Shown here one piece after another: positions 29,874 through 39,782 of a DNA stretch of 64,000 nt; positions within the stretch are counted from its first letter, which is position 1, and each line of letters begins with the position of its first letter. Made by a program: the position numbers and the translations under genes. Origin of the DNA: Jiella pelagia (GTDB lineage Bacteria > Pseudomonadota > Alphaproteobacteria > Rhizobiales > Rhizobiaceae). The notes under the pieces are model-generated. The model was not told the DNA's origin. It made no database searches and was given only the letters and a program-made list of their open reading frames with translations. Where the stretch lies: the NCBI RefSeq assembly GCF_026898155.1, contig NZ_CP114028.1, positions 124,001 to 188,000 on the forward strand, given 5' to 3'.

Positions 29874-30098
29874 ATGGCCGCAATCTCCCATGTTCATACG
29901 ATCCAACGGGCCGCCGAAATCCTCGGCCGCAACGAAGAGCTCTTATGGGAGATTTTCGACCAGCTCGAACCCGAAGACGGCGTCATATGGATCATCGACA
30001 CCGATGATCGCCAAACGTTCGCCTTCACCGACTCCGGTATCGACGCGCTTCGTGACATCATCGCCGATCAGATCGAAGGCGCAGCAAAGACCACGTGA
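29874..30098 (+). CDS. small IS66-associated protein
   Basis: 74 residues, MAAISHVHTIQRAAEILGRN, acidic, with EELLWEIFDQLEPEDGVIW. It starts 3 bp after tnpC inside the IS66 boundaries. Such passenger proteins are seen downstream of tnpC in several alphaproteobacterial IS66 elements; function unknown. Confidence 0.7.
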   Translation: MAAISHVHTIQRAAEILGRNEELLWEIFDQLEPEDGVIWIIDTDDRQTFAFTDSGIDALRDIIADQIEGAAKTT

Positions 30099-30138
30099 AA
30101 TCGAGCCTGCGGCCTACAGCGTATGCGTACGCAGCGTC

Positions 30139-30807
30139 TTCCATGCGTGCCTGGAGGTAGACGCCATCAGCTTAGACGTAGACGTAATGGCGGGCCGAGA
30201 GATCGCGGCGCTGCCAGCGGTCGTAATCGGCCAGCCAATCGTCTTTCAGCCGGGTGATCACTGAAGGCGACAGGTTCGGCGCGTCCTTGCCGAGCAGCAC
30301 CGACAAGGCTTCCTGGAAATCGCCGGTCGAAAGGCCGCGCAGGTAGAGAACCGGAAGCAGGGCGTCGAGACTTGTCGTGCGACGCGCCCACTTTGGGAGA
30401 ATTGCCGAGGTGAAGGTCACGTGTTCGTCGCCATCACCATCGTTGGCACCGCGATCGCGAACCTTCGCTCGCTTCACAGGAACCGGGCCGATGCCGGTCT
30501 GGATCGCTCCCTCCGGGCCGTGGCCATGGCGAACGAAACGAGCGCGACCGTCGGAAAGTCGCTTCTCCTGCATCGCGGCGAGGAAAGAGGCGGCTTCCGC
30601 CTCGATCGCCTCGGCAAGAAGACGCCGAGCGCCATCGCGGAGAACCGTGGTCGGGGATCATCGATTGTGTCGGGATGTCGAAATGCGGAAACGGTGCTAT
30701 CCGTCGTCATGAGCGTATCGCTCCTTCAGGAGGTTCTGGCAGGTCTGATCACCCGCCTCGATACGCCGCCTCTCTCAGACCGTCATCACCAGCTTCCGCA
30801 ATAGCTC
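30139..30807 (-). pseudogene. IS256-family transposase, N-terminal half
   Basis: Starts near 30710 with MTTDSTVSAFRHPDTIDDP. A one-base deletion follows, and the other frame gives MQEKRLSDGRARFVRHGHGP, LPKWARRTTSLDALLPVLYLRG and SARHYVYV, then a TAA where the intact copy has Trp (YIWADG). The outer end at 30807 carries the IS256 repeat (CATCACCAG ... ATAGCTC) followed by TCTGCCTGG (30808-30816), nearly matching the duplication at 28310-28318. Degraded and inactive. Confidence 0.85.
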
Positions 30808-30816
30808 TCTGCCTGG

Positions 30817-31415
30817 AGTACGGCATTGTCTTGAGACAAGGAGCAGGCCTCTTCAAGCTCGACTTGCCGCAGATCCTCGACGATGCGTCGAACGACCTCT
30901 CGCCGGCGATGCGCAGACTTCTCACGGACTTGTTCGCCGATCTGCGCCGGCTGGAGCAGCGTATCGACGAACTGACGAAAGAGATCGCTGCGATTGCGGA
31001 CCGAGAAGATGTTGCCCGTCGGCTTATGACGATCCCCGGGATCGGGGCATTGGGCGCCACAGCCCTCCTTGCGGCCGTCGGCAATGGACGCCAGTTCCGG
31101 AAGGCTCGGGATCTGGCCGCATGGCGGGGCCTTGTTCCGCGGGAGCATTCGACCGGAGGTAAGCAGAAGCTCCTCGGTATAAGCAAGCGTGGGAACCGCT
31201 ACGTCCGCAAGCTCCTTGTGCATGGCGCGCGGTCCTGCTTCCGGCACCTGGATCGAACCCGGGACCGTCTTGGAAACTGGCTTGATGGGCTGCAGAGCCA
31301 AATGCACCCGAACAAGGCGGTTGTCGCACTCGCCGCAAAGATGGCGCGCATTGTCTGGGTTGTCCTGACCAAGCCGGGAGCGCTCTACGAACGCAGGGAT
31401 TCTGCATTCGCTTGA
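30817..31415 (+). pseudogene. IS110-family transposase, C-terminal part
   Basis: Encodes EYGIVLRQGAGLFKLDLPQI to the end, with the transposase_20 signature MTIPGIGALGATALLAAVGNGRQF and AWRGLVPREHSTGGKQKLLGISKRGNRYVRKLLVHGAR. The N-terminal fragment lies at 28319-28530. The IS110 3' non-coding tail probably continues to about 31640. Confidence 0.9.
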
Positions 31416-31610
31416 AGTTTCCGGCTCGATTGCAAGGCTCGGGAATAGCGATGACGAAACAGTGGATCAGCATGCCGTAAGCCCTGTGCAAAAAAGCGGG
31501 CCTCGTGCCCGAACCATTTATTGGGAACGGCGTGCGCGGATCTCATCATGGCCTGGCTGCAACAGCAGTCCACTCGCGAGAGGCCGGATACATTTATGCA
31601 AGTGGAATCG

Positions 31611-31916
31611 TCATCCGCGATGTCGCGATCTCTTGCACGGACGGAGCGGACCATACATCTTTCCCAAAAGATCCTTCAAGGCGACGTTGTCGAGCATTGC
31701 ATCGGCCAGCATCCGCCTCAGCTTGGCGTTCTCATCCTCGAGCGAGCGAAGCCAGCGAGCCTCGCTGACGTCCATCCAGCCGAACTTCGCCTTCCATTTG
31801 TAGATGCTGGCGTCGCTGACGCCGTGCTTGCGGCAAAGCTGGGCGACCGGAACTTCAGCCTCCTGCTCCTTCAGGATGCCGATGATTTGTTCTTCGGAGA
31901 AACGACTGCGCTTCAT
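31611..31916 (-). pseudogene. IS3-family OrfA, truncated
   Basis: Starts MKRSRFSEEQIIGILKEQEA with an HTH (PVAQLCRKHGVSDASIYKWKAKFG) and a leucine-zipper tail, typical of IS3 OrfA. Similarity stops after DNVALKDLLGKM, and no OrfB follows, so this is an IS3 remnant next to the IS110 tail. Confidence 0.85.
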
Positions 31917-32143
31917 GTCCTGATCCTCTCGGTGGGCTAGAACGAACTTCAAACTGGATTAAGCCGAGGGGGCCATGTCAGAAGCGCAACGGATTCAGGC
32001 GGTTGAACAGTAAACTGGGAATCCAGGTTCCCCAGCCAATCTTTCTTCAAACCTCTGATTTTGCAGCGCTTCGATCAGGCGATCGTCCGTCGGACTCCCA
32101 ACGGGTCCACCGGGCTGATCCACCCCGGTCAAGAGTGTTTGCC

Positions 32144-32377
32144 ATGGCATCCGCGGCGAACCTTCGCCTGAAGGGCTCACGGTTCTATTTTCGCCGGACG
32201 ATTCCGTACAATCTCGTTGAGCGATTCGGTCGTTCCGAAATCGTGCGCTTGCTGCATATCAGCGAGCATCGGAAGGCGATAGTACGAGCGCGTGCGGTCT
32301 GGCTCTGGATACAGGGAGTTTTCGAGGTCGTGCTGCAGCAGCCAACACTAACACGAGAACCCCGGACCACCCGGTAG
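32144..32377 (+). pseudogene. N-terminal fragment of a DUF6538-type tyrosine integrase
   Basis: ANLRLKGSRFYFRRTIPYNLVERFGRSEIVRLLHISEH matches the start of integrases of the form LRGSRYYFRRRIP...RFGRSEI. It then runs out without the catalytic R-H-R-Y domain. Probably the remains of an integrated element at the left border of the glycosyltransferase locus. Confidence 0.55.
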
Positions 32378-32439
32378 GGGCAAGCCAGTCAGTGGGGAAT
32401 AATACGAAGCCCTTGCCATGAAACCGCTACTTCGATCTT

Positions 32440-33087
32440 GTGACTAAGTCCGGAACCACGCCGCCGAAACGCGACGCCACCCCGAGGATCTCTCTCGTCG
32501 GCAACGCGCCGACTCGTATAGATCGCTCGGATGAAATCGACGCTGCGGAGATCGTCATCCGCATCAACAACACCTTCGGCCATGGCTCCGTGACGGGCAG
32601 CCGAACCACACATCTCTTCGTGATCAATTGTGGGGGTCAGATGCGTGAATGGCTGGCCGATCCGGCCTTTGTCCAAAGAGCGGCAGTCCGTCAGGCCGAC
32701 GAGATATTGCTGCCCATCCACCCGGCCAAGGACGGCCTGATCGTGCCGCCCCTGACGGATGACGAGCGGTCTTCTCCCGATGGCAGGAACTACACGCAAG
32801 AGGCCTGTGCCATGCTGGCTGCCCTGGGCAAGCGTGCAGCGGCCGTCGATGTCAGGCACTTCCTCACGGCATCGGCGATCATCGGCTACGAGCGGCCGGA
32901 ACGGGCGATGAGTGCACCCTCGACAGGTCTGATCGCGCTTGTGTGGGCGCTTGAGACTTTCGACGACACGATTGCCGTTCATGGATTTGGCTTCGAGGGA
33001 TGGGCCGGTCATCGCTGGGACCGGGAAAGAGCCTTCTTCGAAGCCATGCACGATGCGGGCCGCATTCGTCTCAGCCCTGTAATTTGA
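32440..33087 (+). CDS. GT29 (sialyltransferase-like) glycosyltransferase
   Basis: 215 residues with a GTG start. ISLVGNAPTRIDRSDEIDAAEIVIRINN resembles sialyl motif L (VGN...ViRiN) and APSTGLIALVWALETFDDTIAVHGFGFEGW resembles motif S, followed by a conserved His in GHRWDRERAFF. This is the bacterial GT29-like pattern; donor and acceptor are unknown. First gene of the sugar locus. Confidence 0.75.
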   Translation: MTKSGTTPPKRDATPRISLVGNAPTRIDRSDEIDAAEIVIRINNTFGHGSVTGSRTTHLFVINCGGQMREWLADPAFVQRAAVRQADEILLPIHPAKDGLIVPPLTDDERSSPDGRNYTQEACAMLAALGKRAAAVDVRHFLTASAIIGYERPERAMSAPSTGLIALVWALETFDDTIAVHGFGFEGWAGHRWDRERAFFEAMHDAGRIRLSPVI

Positions 33088-33382
33088 GCGTCTCCGAGGC
33101 GATCCGGCCGATCAGGAGAATGATCTCCCCCGCCAATGGTCGGAACTTATAATCGCTTAATTCGCGTCGGGGGCAAACGCGCTATCTCTCATACCAACGA
33201 ATGCTGCAGCACCGGACCGAAAGCGGACGCCGCTCTTCGGATGATTCCACGAAAAGCAAGAGATCACCGTGTGCAAACCGGGCGGGATGCCGGCAATCGA
33301 GATGGAGGGGTTGGGATATGGCTGATCTTCGAAACCCAGGCAATGCCGGCCAGATGCCAGTGGTGCGCGGCGCGGTGGGGCT
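33088..33382. other. intergenic gap in the glycosyltransferase locus
   Basis: About 295 bp between the GT29-like gene and the next glycosyltransferase. Open frames on both strands here show no recognisable domain, and I see no clear regulatory palindrome. Confidence 0.35.
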
Positions 33383-34517
33383 ATGAAGAAGCCCATCGCC
33401 TTTTTCGTCCACCATCAGGGACGCGGCCATGCCAACCGCACCATGGCGATGGTGGAGGCCTTCTCGCGGGACAGGCCGGTGTCGGTGCTGACGGCCGGGC
33501 CGCATCTCTTCGACGGCTTTTCCCGGGATATCGAACTGTTCGCTTTGCCCAACATGATCGGTGCGGGCGTTCCCACCAGGCGGCTTTATGCCGAGCCGAC
33601 GCCCTCGATCCTTCACTGCGTGCCCATGGGGCTGAAGGAAATGCGCAGGACCATGCGCATGATCCTCGACCATCTCGATGAGCGAGACGTCGGGCTTTTC
33701 GTCGTCGATGTGTCCTCAGAGATTGCCCTCCTTTCGCGGATCGCGTCGGTCCCGGCGGTGCAGATCCGCATGCATGGCGACCGCTCCGATGCCGGCCATG
33801 TCGGCAGCTACGAATCCAGCGTCGGCATGCTGGCGCCTTTCGACGAAAGCCTCGAACAGGACGATTACCCGACGCATCTCAGAGCCAAGACCTTCTACAG
33901 CGGTGGACTGTGTACGACGCGCGATCCCGTGCCGACGCGCGAGAAAGCCCGCAAACTTCTTGGTCTTGGCGATCGCCAGGAGATCGTCATCGTTCTGACC
34001 GGCGGCGGCGGCGCGGGCACGCCCTATGCGCCGCTGACGGTCGGGGCTCGGGCCTTGCCCGACGCGGAATGGCTGGTGCTCGGGCCGACCTTGAAGGAAG
34101 GCCACGAGACGAACTTTTCCAATCTGAAAGAGCCTCGGCTGGGTGTCGAACGTGACCGACTATCTGGCGGCGGCCGATATTGTCATCGCTTCGGCGGGCG
34201 ACAATACGATCACGGAAATTGCAAGGGTCGGGCGACCGCTCGTCGTGACGCCCGAATGGCGCTATTTCGGCGAACAGGCGCGTAAGGCCGAAGCGCTCGC
34301 CCGCCTCGGAGCGGCTGTCCACGCAAAGCAATGGCCAGGCGATATAGCCGGCTGGCAGCAGATGATGGCCGAAGCGCGAAAGCTCGATCCGGACCGCCTG
34401 ACGCCGCTCTACGATCCCGAAGCCGCGAACAAGGCCGCCGGCTGGCTGGAAGGCCTGACCGACGAACTCTGGGCCGGGGCGGAGGAGCCGGTGATAATGC
34501 CGATTGCGGCGCAATAG
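33383..34517 (+). pseudogene. MurG/GT28-like glycosyltransferase (one-base frameshift at 34130-34136)
   Basis: Starts MKKPIAFFVHHQGRGHANRT, the GT-B glycine/histidine entry loop, and ends with the nucleotide-sugar binding region VTDYLAAADIVIASAGDNTITEIARVGRPLVVTPEWRYFGEQ. The break is at GAGCCTC; GAGCTC gives NLKELGWVSNVTDYLAAADIV and 377 continuous residues. Donor unknown, UDP-sugar type likely. Confidence 0.85.
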
Positions 34518-34530
34518 ACGGGGCCGAGCG

Positions 34531-35394
34531 TCAGCTGAACCGGACGGCCTCGGATTGGCGTGCTGCCGCGATTTCCCCTGCCGTCGGCGAGCGTAATAGG
34601 GTCAGTGTTTCGCCATTCGGCGACCAGGCGATCAGCCCGCATTCGGCGAACTGGCCGAGCCAGTAATCCATGCACCAGCGGCCATGCTTGGCATGAAACC
34701 GCCTAGCATTGGCCAGGATGGCGCCGAAATGCTGAAGCGGCGGCACATGGACGAGATGATGCTGGTGATAGGCTCTGGCGCCCGCGGTCCAATAGAGCGG
34801 TACGCCTGCGGGGTCGAGCCGCGCGGCAAGATCGGTCTCTTCGCCCCCGTAACCAACAAAGCTTTCGTCCATGCCGCCCAGCCGGTCCCATAGCGTCTTT
34901 TTCAATGCAAAGGACAGGCCCCAGAATTCGCCGGTGTTGGCCTCGCGCCGCACACCGCTGCTTGGCATGGGTGGTTTTGAAGGATGGGGAATGCCGAGAG
35001 CGTCGAGCGCGTTGAAATCCAACGGGTCGGTGACTGCGTCGCCCGGCAGGTAGAGCACCTCGCCGAGGAATAGCCCCTCGCGGTCCTGGCATGAGGCCTC
35101 GAACCGTTCGACGAGGGAAGGCGAGGCGATGCAGTCCACGTCGAGGAAGACTAGCGTTTCGCCCTTCGCCTTTTCGGCCGCCATGTTGCGGGCTTTTGCG
35201 AGGGGCAGGGCGTCGCCCGGGACGAGAAGCTGGCGGATCGGCACGCCGGTCTCGGGCAGATCCTGCTCTTCAGCCCCTTGCATGCAAGCGATGACCAGCT
35301 CTTCCGGCTTGCGACTCTGAGCCGCGAGGCCCTTGAGGAGGTTGAGAAGCTGCGGACGCCGGTTGCGGATCAGCGTGAGGACGCTGACCGTCAC
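34531..35394 (-). CDS. GT2 family glycosyltransferase
   Basis: 287 residues of the GT-A fold: VSVLTLIRNRRPQLLNLLKGLA, LAKARNMAAEKAKGETLVFLDVDC (the DxD metal site), and a galactosyltransferase-like GGMDESFVGYGGEETDLAARL. Overlaps the end of the sucrose-phosphate-synthase-like gene by four bases, so the two are cotranscribed leftward. Confidence 0.88.
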   Translation of the reverse strand: MTVSVLTLIRNRRPQLLNLLKGLAAQSRKPEELVIACMQGAEEQDLPETGVPIRQLLVPGDALPLAKARNMAAEKAKGETLVFLDVDCIASPSLVERFEASCQDREGLFLGEVLYLPGDAVTDPLDFNALDALGIPHPSKPPMPSSGVRREANTGEFWGLSFALKKTLWDRLGGMDESFVGYGGEETDLAARLDPAGVPLYWTAGARAYHQHHLVHVPPLQHFGAILANARRFHAKHGRWCMDYWLGQFAECGLIAWSPNGETLTLLRSPTAGEIAAARQSEAVRFS

Positions 35395-37471
35395 TGGAGC
35401 GTCGGCCGGCTCGCCCGCTGGCGAAAGTGGGCGACGCCTTCGATGACGCCGAGGGCGTGGCTGCGCCGCGCGACATAGGAATGGGCGAGATCCGAGCGGC
35501 TGGCCAGTGCATCGGAATAGTTCGCGACGATGATCGACTGGGGGAAGGTACGCAGCATTTCGATGTCGTTGCCGCTGTCGCCCGCCACGAAAACGGCATC
35601 TTCGGAGAGCGCGCGCAGCTTGCGAATATAGGTGATTGCCGCACCCTTCGAAGCGCGAACCGGCAGGATGTCGAGATAGCGTCCGTGACTGTGGATCACC
35701 GAGGCGGCAAGACCACGCGCTCTGAGATTCGATCTGATACGGGCTGCGACTGTTGTGTCGCCCTCCGCAAAATAGCTCAGCTTGTACTTGCGCTGTTCAA
35801 GTGGCGCCTGAGGGACGATCGCTGCGATATCTTCCATCGCATCGGCGATCGCCTGGCGGTTCCATCCGCGCGCGATCAGGCGGCTCCAGTCGTCATCCCG
35901 CCGATAGGTCACGCCGTTGTCCTGAAGGAAATAGATTTCCGTACCGACCGAGGAGATGATGACTTTCGGGTTGGGGGCGTTCTGCTGCTCGAGGATCGAC
36001 AGGGCGCTGTGGAGCGACCGGCCGGTGGCAACCGCGAAGTCGAGTGCGGCTTCACGCTTGTGCCAGCGTGTGAAGGCCCTGATGCAGATGTCCGATCCTG
36101 TCAGCGTGTTGTCGATATCGCAGACGAGAAGCTGCGGCATGGTGAGGCCTGTGCTGCGCAAGGCGGGCGCCGCCAGCCGGGTGGCGAGCTTGGCGAAACG
36201 TGTCGCATGGCTGGTCCAGTCATAGCTCTCCACCGCGGTCGATCCATTGGCCGCGTAGCGAGCGTGGAGCCCCGGTCCTGAAGGATCTCGCGGCATGCGG
36301 CTGCGATCAGCTCCGGGCGCTGGGGATTGACGAGGCGTCCGTTGTCGCAGCGCTCGATGATGTCGTTCGGGCCGCCGCTGTCCGTCGCGACGATCGGCAG
36401 GCCACTGGCGGCGGCTTCGAGAAGCGTTAGGCCGAAGGGTTCGTTGAGGGCCGGATTGACGAAGAGACCGCCGGTTTCGCGAGCCAGCGCGTAGATCGCC
36501 GGAATGTCGGCAGGCTTGTGGTCCTTCGGAATGGCGACAGAGCCGTAAAGATCGTGGCGGTCGATCGCCTCGATGATCGCGCGCATTTCGCTTTGGCCCT
36601 CGGGATCGAGATCGGCGATGAGGCCTCTTGTCCCCGCGACGATCACCAGGTTGGCGTTTGCCTTAAGCCACGGATCACGGCCAAAGGCTTCGACCAGCAT
36701 GGGAAGGTTCTTCTTGGCGACGGGCCGGGCGATCGCGAGGACGATGGGTTTGCCGGGATCGCGGAGGAAGGGCGCGACCATATCGCGGACGGCGTCGGTG
36801 GAGCGCGCGCCGCGATAGGCGGCGAGATCGCTGCCGGGCTCGATGATGCGGATCTTTCCGGGGTCGTAATTCTTGTAGGCGGCATACTGCACCTCGGCTT
36901 CGTCGCGGGACGATGCGACGACGAGATCGGCCTCGGCAAAAGCCCGCTCCTCGATGGCGATCCGGCGATCGAGATCGGCGGCACCTGCCGCATTCACGCC
37001 GCCTGAAAGCATCGCGGCGCGCTTGACCCGACCGAGCGAATGGGCGGTGAAGACGAAAGGGATGCCCATGCGCCGGCGGATCCCCGCAGCAAGCGTCGCA
37101 GCATCCGCGTAGTGCGCGTGAAGATAGGTGGGCGGTGTCTCCTGGCCGGCCAGCCAGGTGGCCAGCCCCTCGCCGAGGCAGGCAGTCTGCCTCCAGAGCT
37201 CTTCTTTCGCGAGATAGCCGGGATGATCGTCGGCGAGCCTCAGAATCTCCAGCTTGTCGTCGATCCGTTCAAACCCCGGCCGGTATTGCGGGCCGTGGAC
37301 GCTTTCAAAGCCGCGGGTGACGATCACGATGCGCCGGACATCCGGCCGCCTGGCCTGGGCAGCGACGAGTTCGAGGAGATACTTGATATGGCCGCCGGTA
37401 TCCGGCGTGAGCCCATACGCGACGTCGGTCGCCTGGAGGCATCCCTGCAGGGCGACGTGTACAATGAACAA
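35391..37471 (-). pseudogene. sucrose-phosphate-synthase-like GT4 fused to an SPP-type HAD phosphatase (frameshift near 36270)
   Basis: The N-terminal 450 residues are a GT-B synthase (HVALQGCLQATDVAYGLTPDTGGHIKYLLEL, HAHYADAATLAAGIRRRMG, ARPVAKKNLPMLVEAFG, NPALNEPFGLTLLEAAASGLP). The C-terminal 230 residues are a HAD-IIB phosphatase (LLVCDIDNTLTGSDI, FVAGDSGNDIEMLRTF). The frames meet at a C4/G4 run at 36270-36273; adding one base gives QDRGLHARYAANG and a continuous 693 residues, as in two-domain SPS proteins. It should make and dephosphorylate a sucrose- or mannosylfructose-type glycosyl phosphate. Confidence 0.88.
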
Positions 37472-37535
37472 ACCGCGTTTTCCTTAATCGGATTGGCATC
37501 ATGACGAACTGCCGTTTCAATCCATATGGACGCGG

Positions 37536-38582
37536 ATGAACACCCTTCGAGTCGCTCAGGTCGCACCTAATATCTTTCCTACTCCACCGGGTCTTTCCGG
37601 CGGAACGGAACGAATTGTTCATGATCTGTCCAAAGCGCTGGAATCGCTGGGTGTCTCCATCACGCTCTTCGCTCCGGCGGACTCCGCCAGTGATGTTTCA
37701 CGCATTGGTGAGCTGGAGAGCCTGAAGGGGTTGGAAGAGCGATACGGGCGCGTTCCGCCGTCGATCCCGCAGGTTCTCGAAGCGGTACAGATGGAGGCGC
37801 TACGGCAGCGGCTGGATCAGTTCGACATCGTTCACTGTCACGGCGAGTTTTTCCACGCAGCCCTCCTCGGCGAGCGGCGCCGGCATTCGCTGACGACGAT
37901 CCACTGGCGCGTCGACGAACTCGACCGCAAACTCTTTTTCGCGGCTTTTCCCGACCTCCCGGTCGCCGGCATTTCCCAGAGCCAGCTGGATCAAATCCCG
38001 GCATCCAACCGCGCCGGCGTCGTCCATCACGGGCTCCACGAGACGCGCTACCGGCTCGGGCGAGGCGAGGGCGGCCACGCCGCCTTCATCGGCAGGATGA
38101 CCGATCAGAAACAGCCCGATGCGGCGATCCGCATCGCGCGTGCGGCCGATGTTCCGATCCGCCTTGCGGGCGCGGTGGATGTCGGCAATCCGACCTATTT
38201 CGACGAACGCGTGCGCCCGCTCCTCGGCGACAGGGCAGAGTTCATCGGCCCTGTCGACGATGCGGGCAAGCAGACGCTTCTCGGCGGGGCCCGCGCACTG
38301 CTTTTTCCCATCGACTGGCCGGAACCCTTCGGCTTGGTGATGATCGAGGCGATGGCCTGCGGAACCCCGGTGATCGCCTTCAATCGCGGCTCCGTGCCGG
38401 AGATCGTCGAAGAGGGGGTGACCGGTTTCGTCGTCGAGACCGAGGATCAGGCGGCGGCTGCGCTGGCGAAGGTCGGCGATCTCGACCGGGGGGCGATCAG
38501 GCAGCGCTTCGAGGCGCGGTTCACGGCGAGGCGCATGGCGGAAGATTATCTGGCGCTCTATCGCCGGCTGCTGGCGGCATGA
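37536..38582 (+). CDS. GT4 family glycosyltransferase
   Basis: 348 residues: RVAQVAPNIFPTPPGLSGGTERIVHDLSKAL at the start, HCHGEFFHAALLGER, and the GT4 C-terminal motif FPIDWPEPFGLVMIEAMACGTPVIAFNRGSVPEIV containing the E-x7-E pair. Divergent from the SPS-like gene, and overlapping the next glycosyltransferase by four bases. Confidence 0.9.
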   Translation: MNTLRVAQVAPNIFPTPPGLSGGTERIVHDLSKALESLGVSITLFAPADSASDVSRIGELESLKGLEERYGRVPPSIPQVLEAVQMEALRQRLDQFDIVHCHGEFFHAALLGERRRHSLTTIHWRVDELDRKLFFAAFPDLPVAGISQSQLDQIPASNRAGVVHHGLHETRYRLGRGEGGHAAFIGRMTDQKQPDAAIRIARAADVPIRLAGAVDVGNPTYFDERVRPLLGDRAEFIGPVDDAGKQTLLGGARALLFPIDWPEPFGLVMIEAMACGTPVIAFNRGSVPEIVEEGVTGFVVETEDQAAAALAKVGDLDRGAIRQRFEARFTARRMAEDYLALYRRLLAA

Positions 38583-39782
38583 CGGTGCTCAGAACGGCGC
38601 TGATTGCCTGGGACTACCCGCCCAGCGCCTCGGGGCTTTCGGTCGCGGCGCGGGAGGTCGCGGAGAGCCTCGCCGATGCCGGCGTCGATGTCACCGTCTA
38701 CACATTGGATCGGTCCGACCGGACCACCATGAATGGCGTCCGCATCGTCGGCTGCCTGCCGGACAGTGCCGGTTTGTCATACTGGCTTCGGCGGCGCATG
38801 GCGTTGGGCCATCTGGTGGCGCCGCGCTGGTTCGCGGCACGGCTCGCAGCCGATCACCGCATGAAGCCTTTCGACGTCCTGGAGGCGACGAACTGGTATG
38901 CCCCGGCCGCGCTCGCCGTCCGGATACCCGGCCTCCCGCTCGTCGCCCGCCATTCGACCCCGGCGATCTCCACCGGCGCCATTGCCGGCGGCTTGCGAGA
39001 CCAGCTCGATGGTCGCTTTGCCTGCCGGCTGGAAGCTGCGAGTGCCAGGCGCTCGAACGGTCATATCTTCAACACGCAGAGCCATGGCGAGAAGGTGACG
39101 GCGCTTTACGGGCTCGATGCGGATACGCCGCGCGCGGTGATCGGCCTGTCGCTGCCGCCCGAACGCCTCGCACGGGCGGCGAATGCGCCCTATCCGCCGT
39201 CTTACCCGCCAGGAGCCTCCGGTCGAGCTTCTCTTCGTCGGGCGAGCCGAGGCGCGCAAGGGCTTCGACTGCCTGATGGCGGCTGTCGAGGTTCTGGCGG
39301 CGGAACTGTCCGGAGAAGACGGACCAGCGTTCCACCTGTCGCTGGTCGGAATCTCGGAAGCGGATCTGCCGGAGCTTTCGAACGGCGCCCGCAGCCATGT
39401 GACGTTGCTCGGTCGCCTCGACGATGCCGAGCTGGACGATGCCTATCGGGCCGCTGACATCGTCGTCGCGCCCTCGCGCTATGAATCCTTCGGCCTCGTC
39501 TATCAGGAGGCTCTCGCTTTCGGTCGCCCGGTGGTGGCTCTGTCAGTCGATCCATCCGCCCGGCAGGTGATCGGCGAAAGCGGTGCGGGCCTGCTGGCGG
39601 CCGAAGCGAGTGGTGCCGCGCTGGCGGCGGTGCTGGCGAGGGCAATCAGAGATCCCGAGCTTTGCCGGACGTTCCATGAGCGTGCTCTCGCTGCGGCCGG
39701 ACGGTTCACGCGAAAAAGCCTCGCGGCCGAGACCCTCGCACTTTACGAAGCGGCGCGCGCCTTTTCCTCTCAGGGCCGATAG
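38579..39782 (+). pseudogene. GT4 family glycosyltransferase (one-base frameshift at 39213-39219)
   Basis: Starts MTVLRTALIAWDYPPSASGLSV and contains FDVLEATNWYAPAALAVRIPGLPLV. The C-terminal donor domain is VELLFVGRAEARKGFDCLMAA, then VVAPSRYESFGLVYQEALAFGRPVVAL. The break is at GAGCCTC; GAGCTC gives PPGAPVELLFVGRAEARKG and 400 residues. Coupled to the preceding GT4 gene. Confidence 0.87.

Larger units (their letters stand above)
28722..30130 (+). mobile_element. IS66-family element, 3' segment
   Basis: Holds the tnpC C-terminal part and a small accessory gene. The outer end at 30130 reads inwards as GTACGCATACGCTG and is followed by GCAGCGTC (30131-30138), the reverse complement of the 8-bp duplication GACGCTGC at the other end. 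This matches IS66 (8-bp duplications) and proves that both segments were one element. Confidence 0.85.

Noticed and set aside
33136..33681. 181-codon open frame overlapping the start of the MurG-like gene
   Set aside because: No domain, and most of it lies in a wrong frame of a recognised glycosyltransferase.
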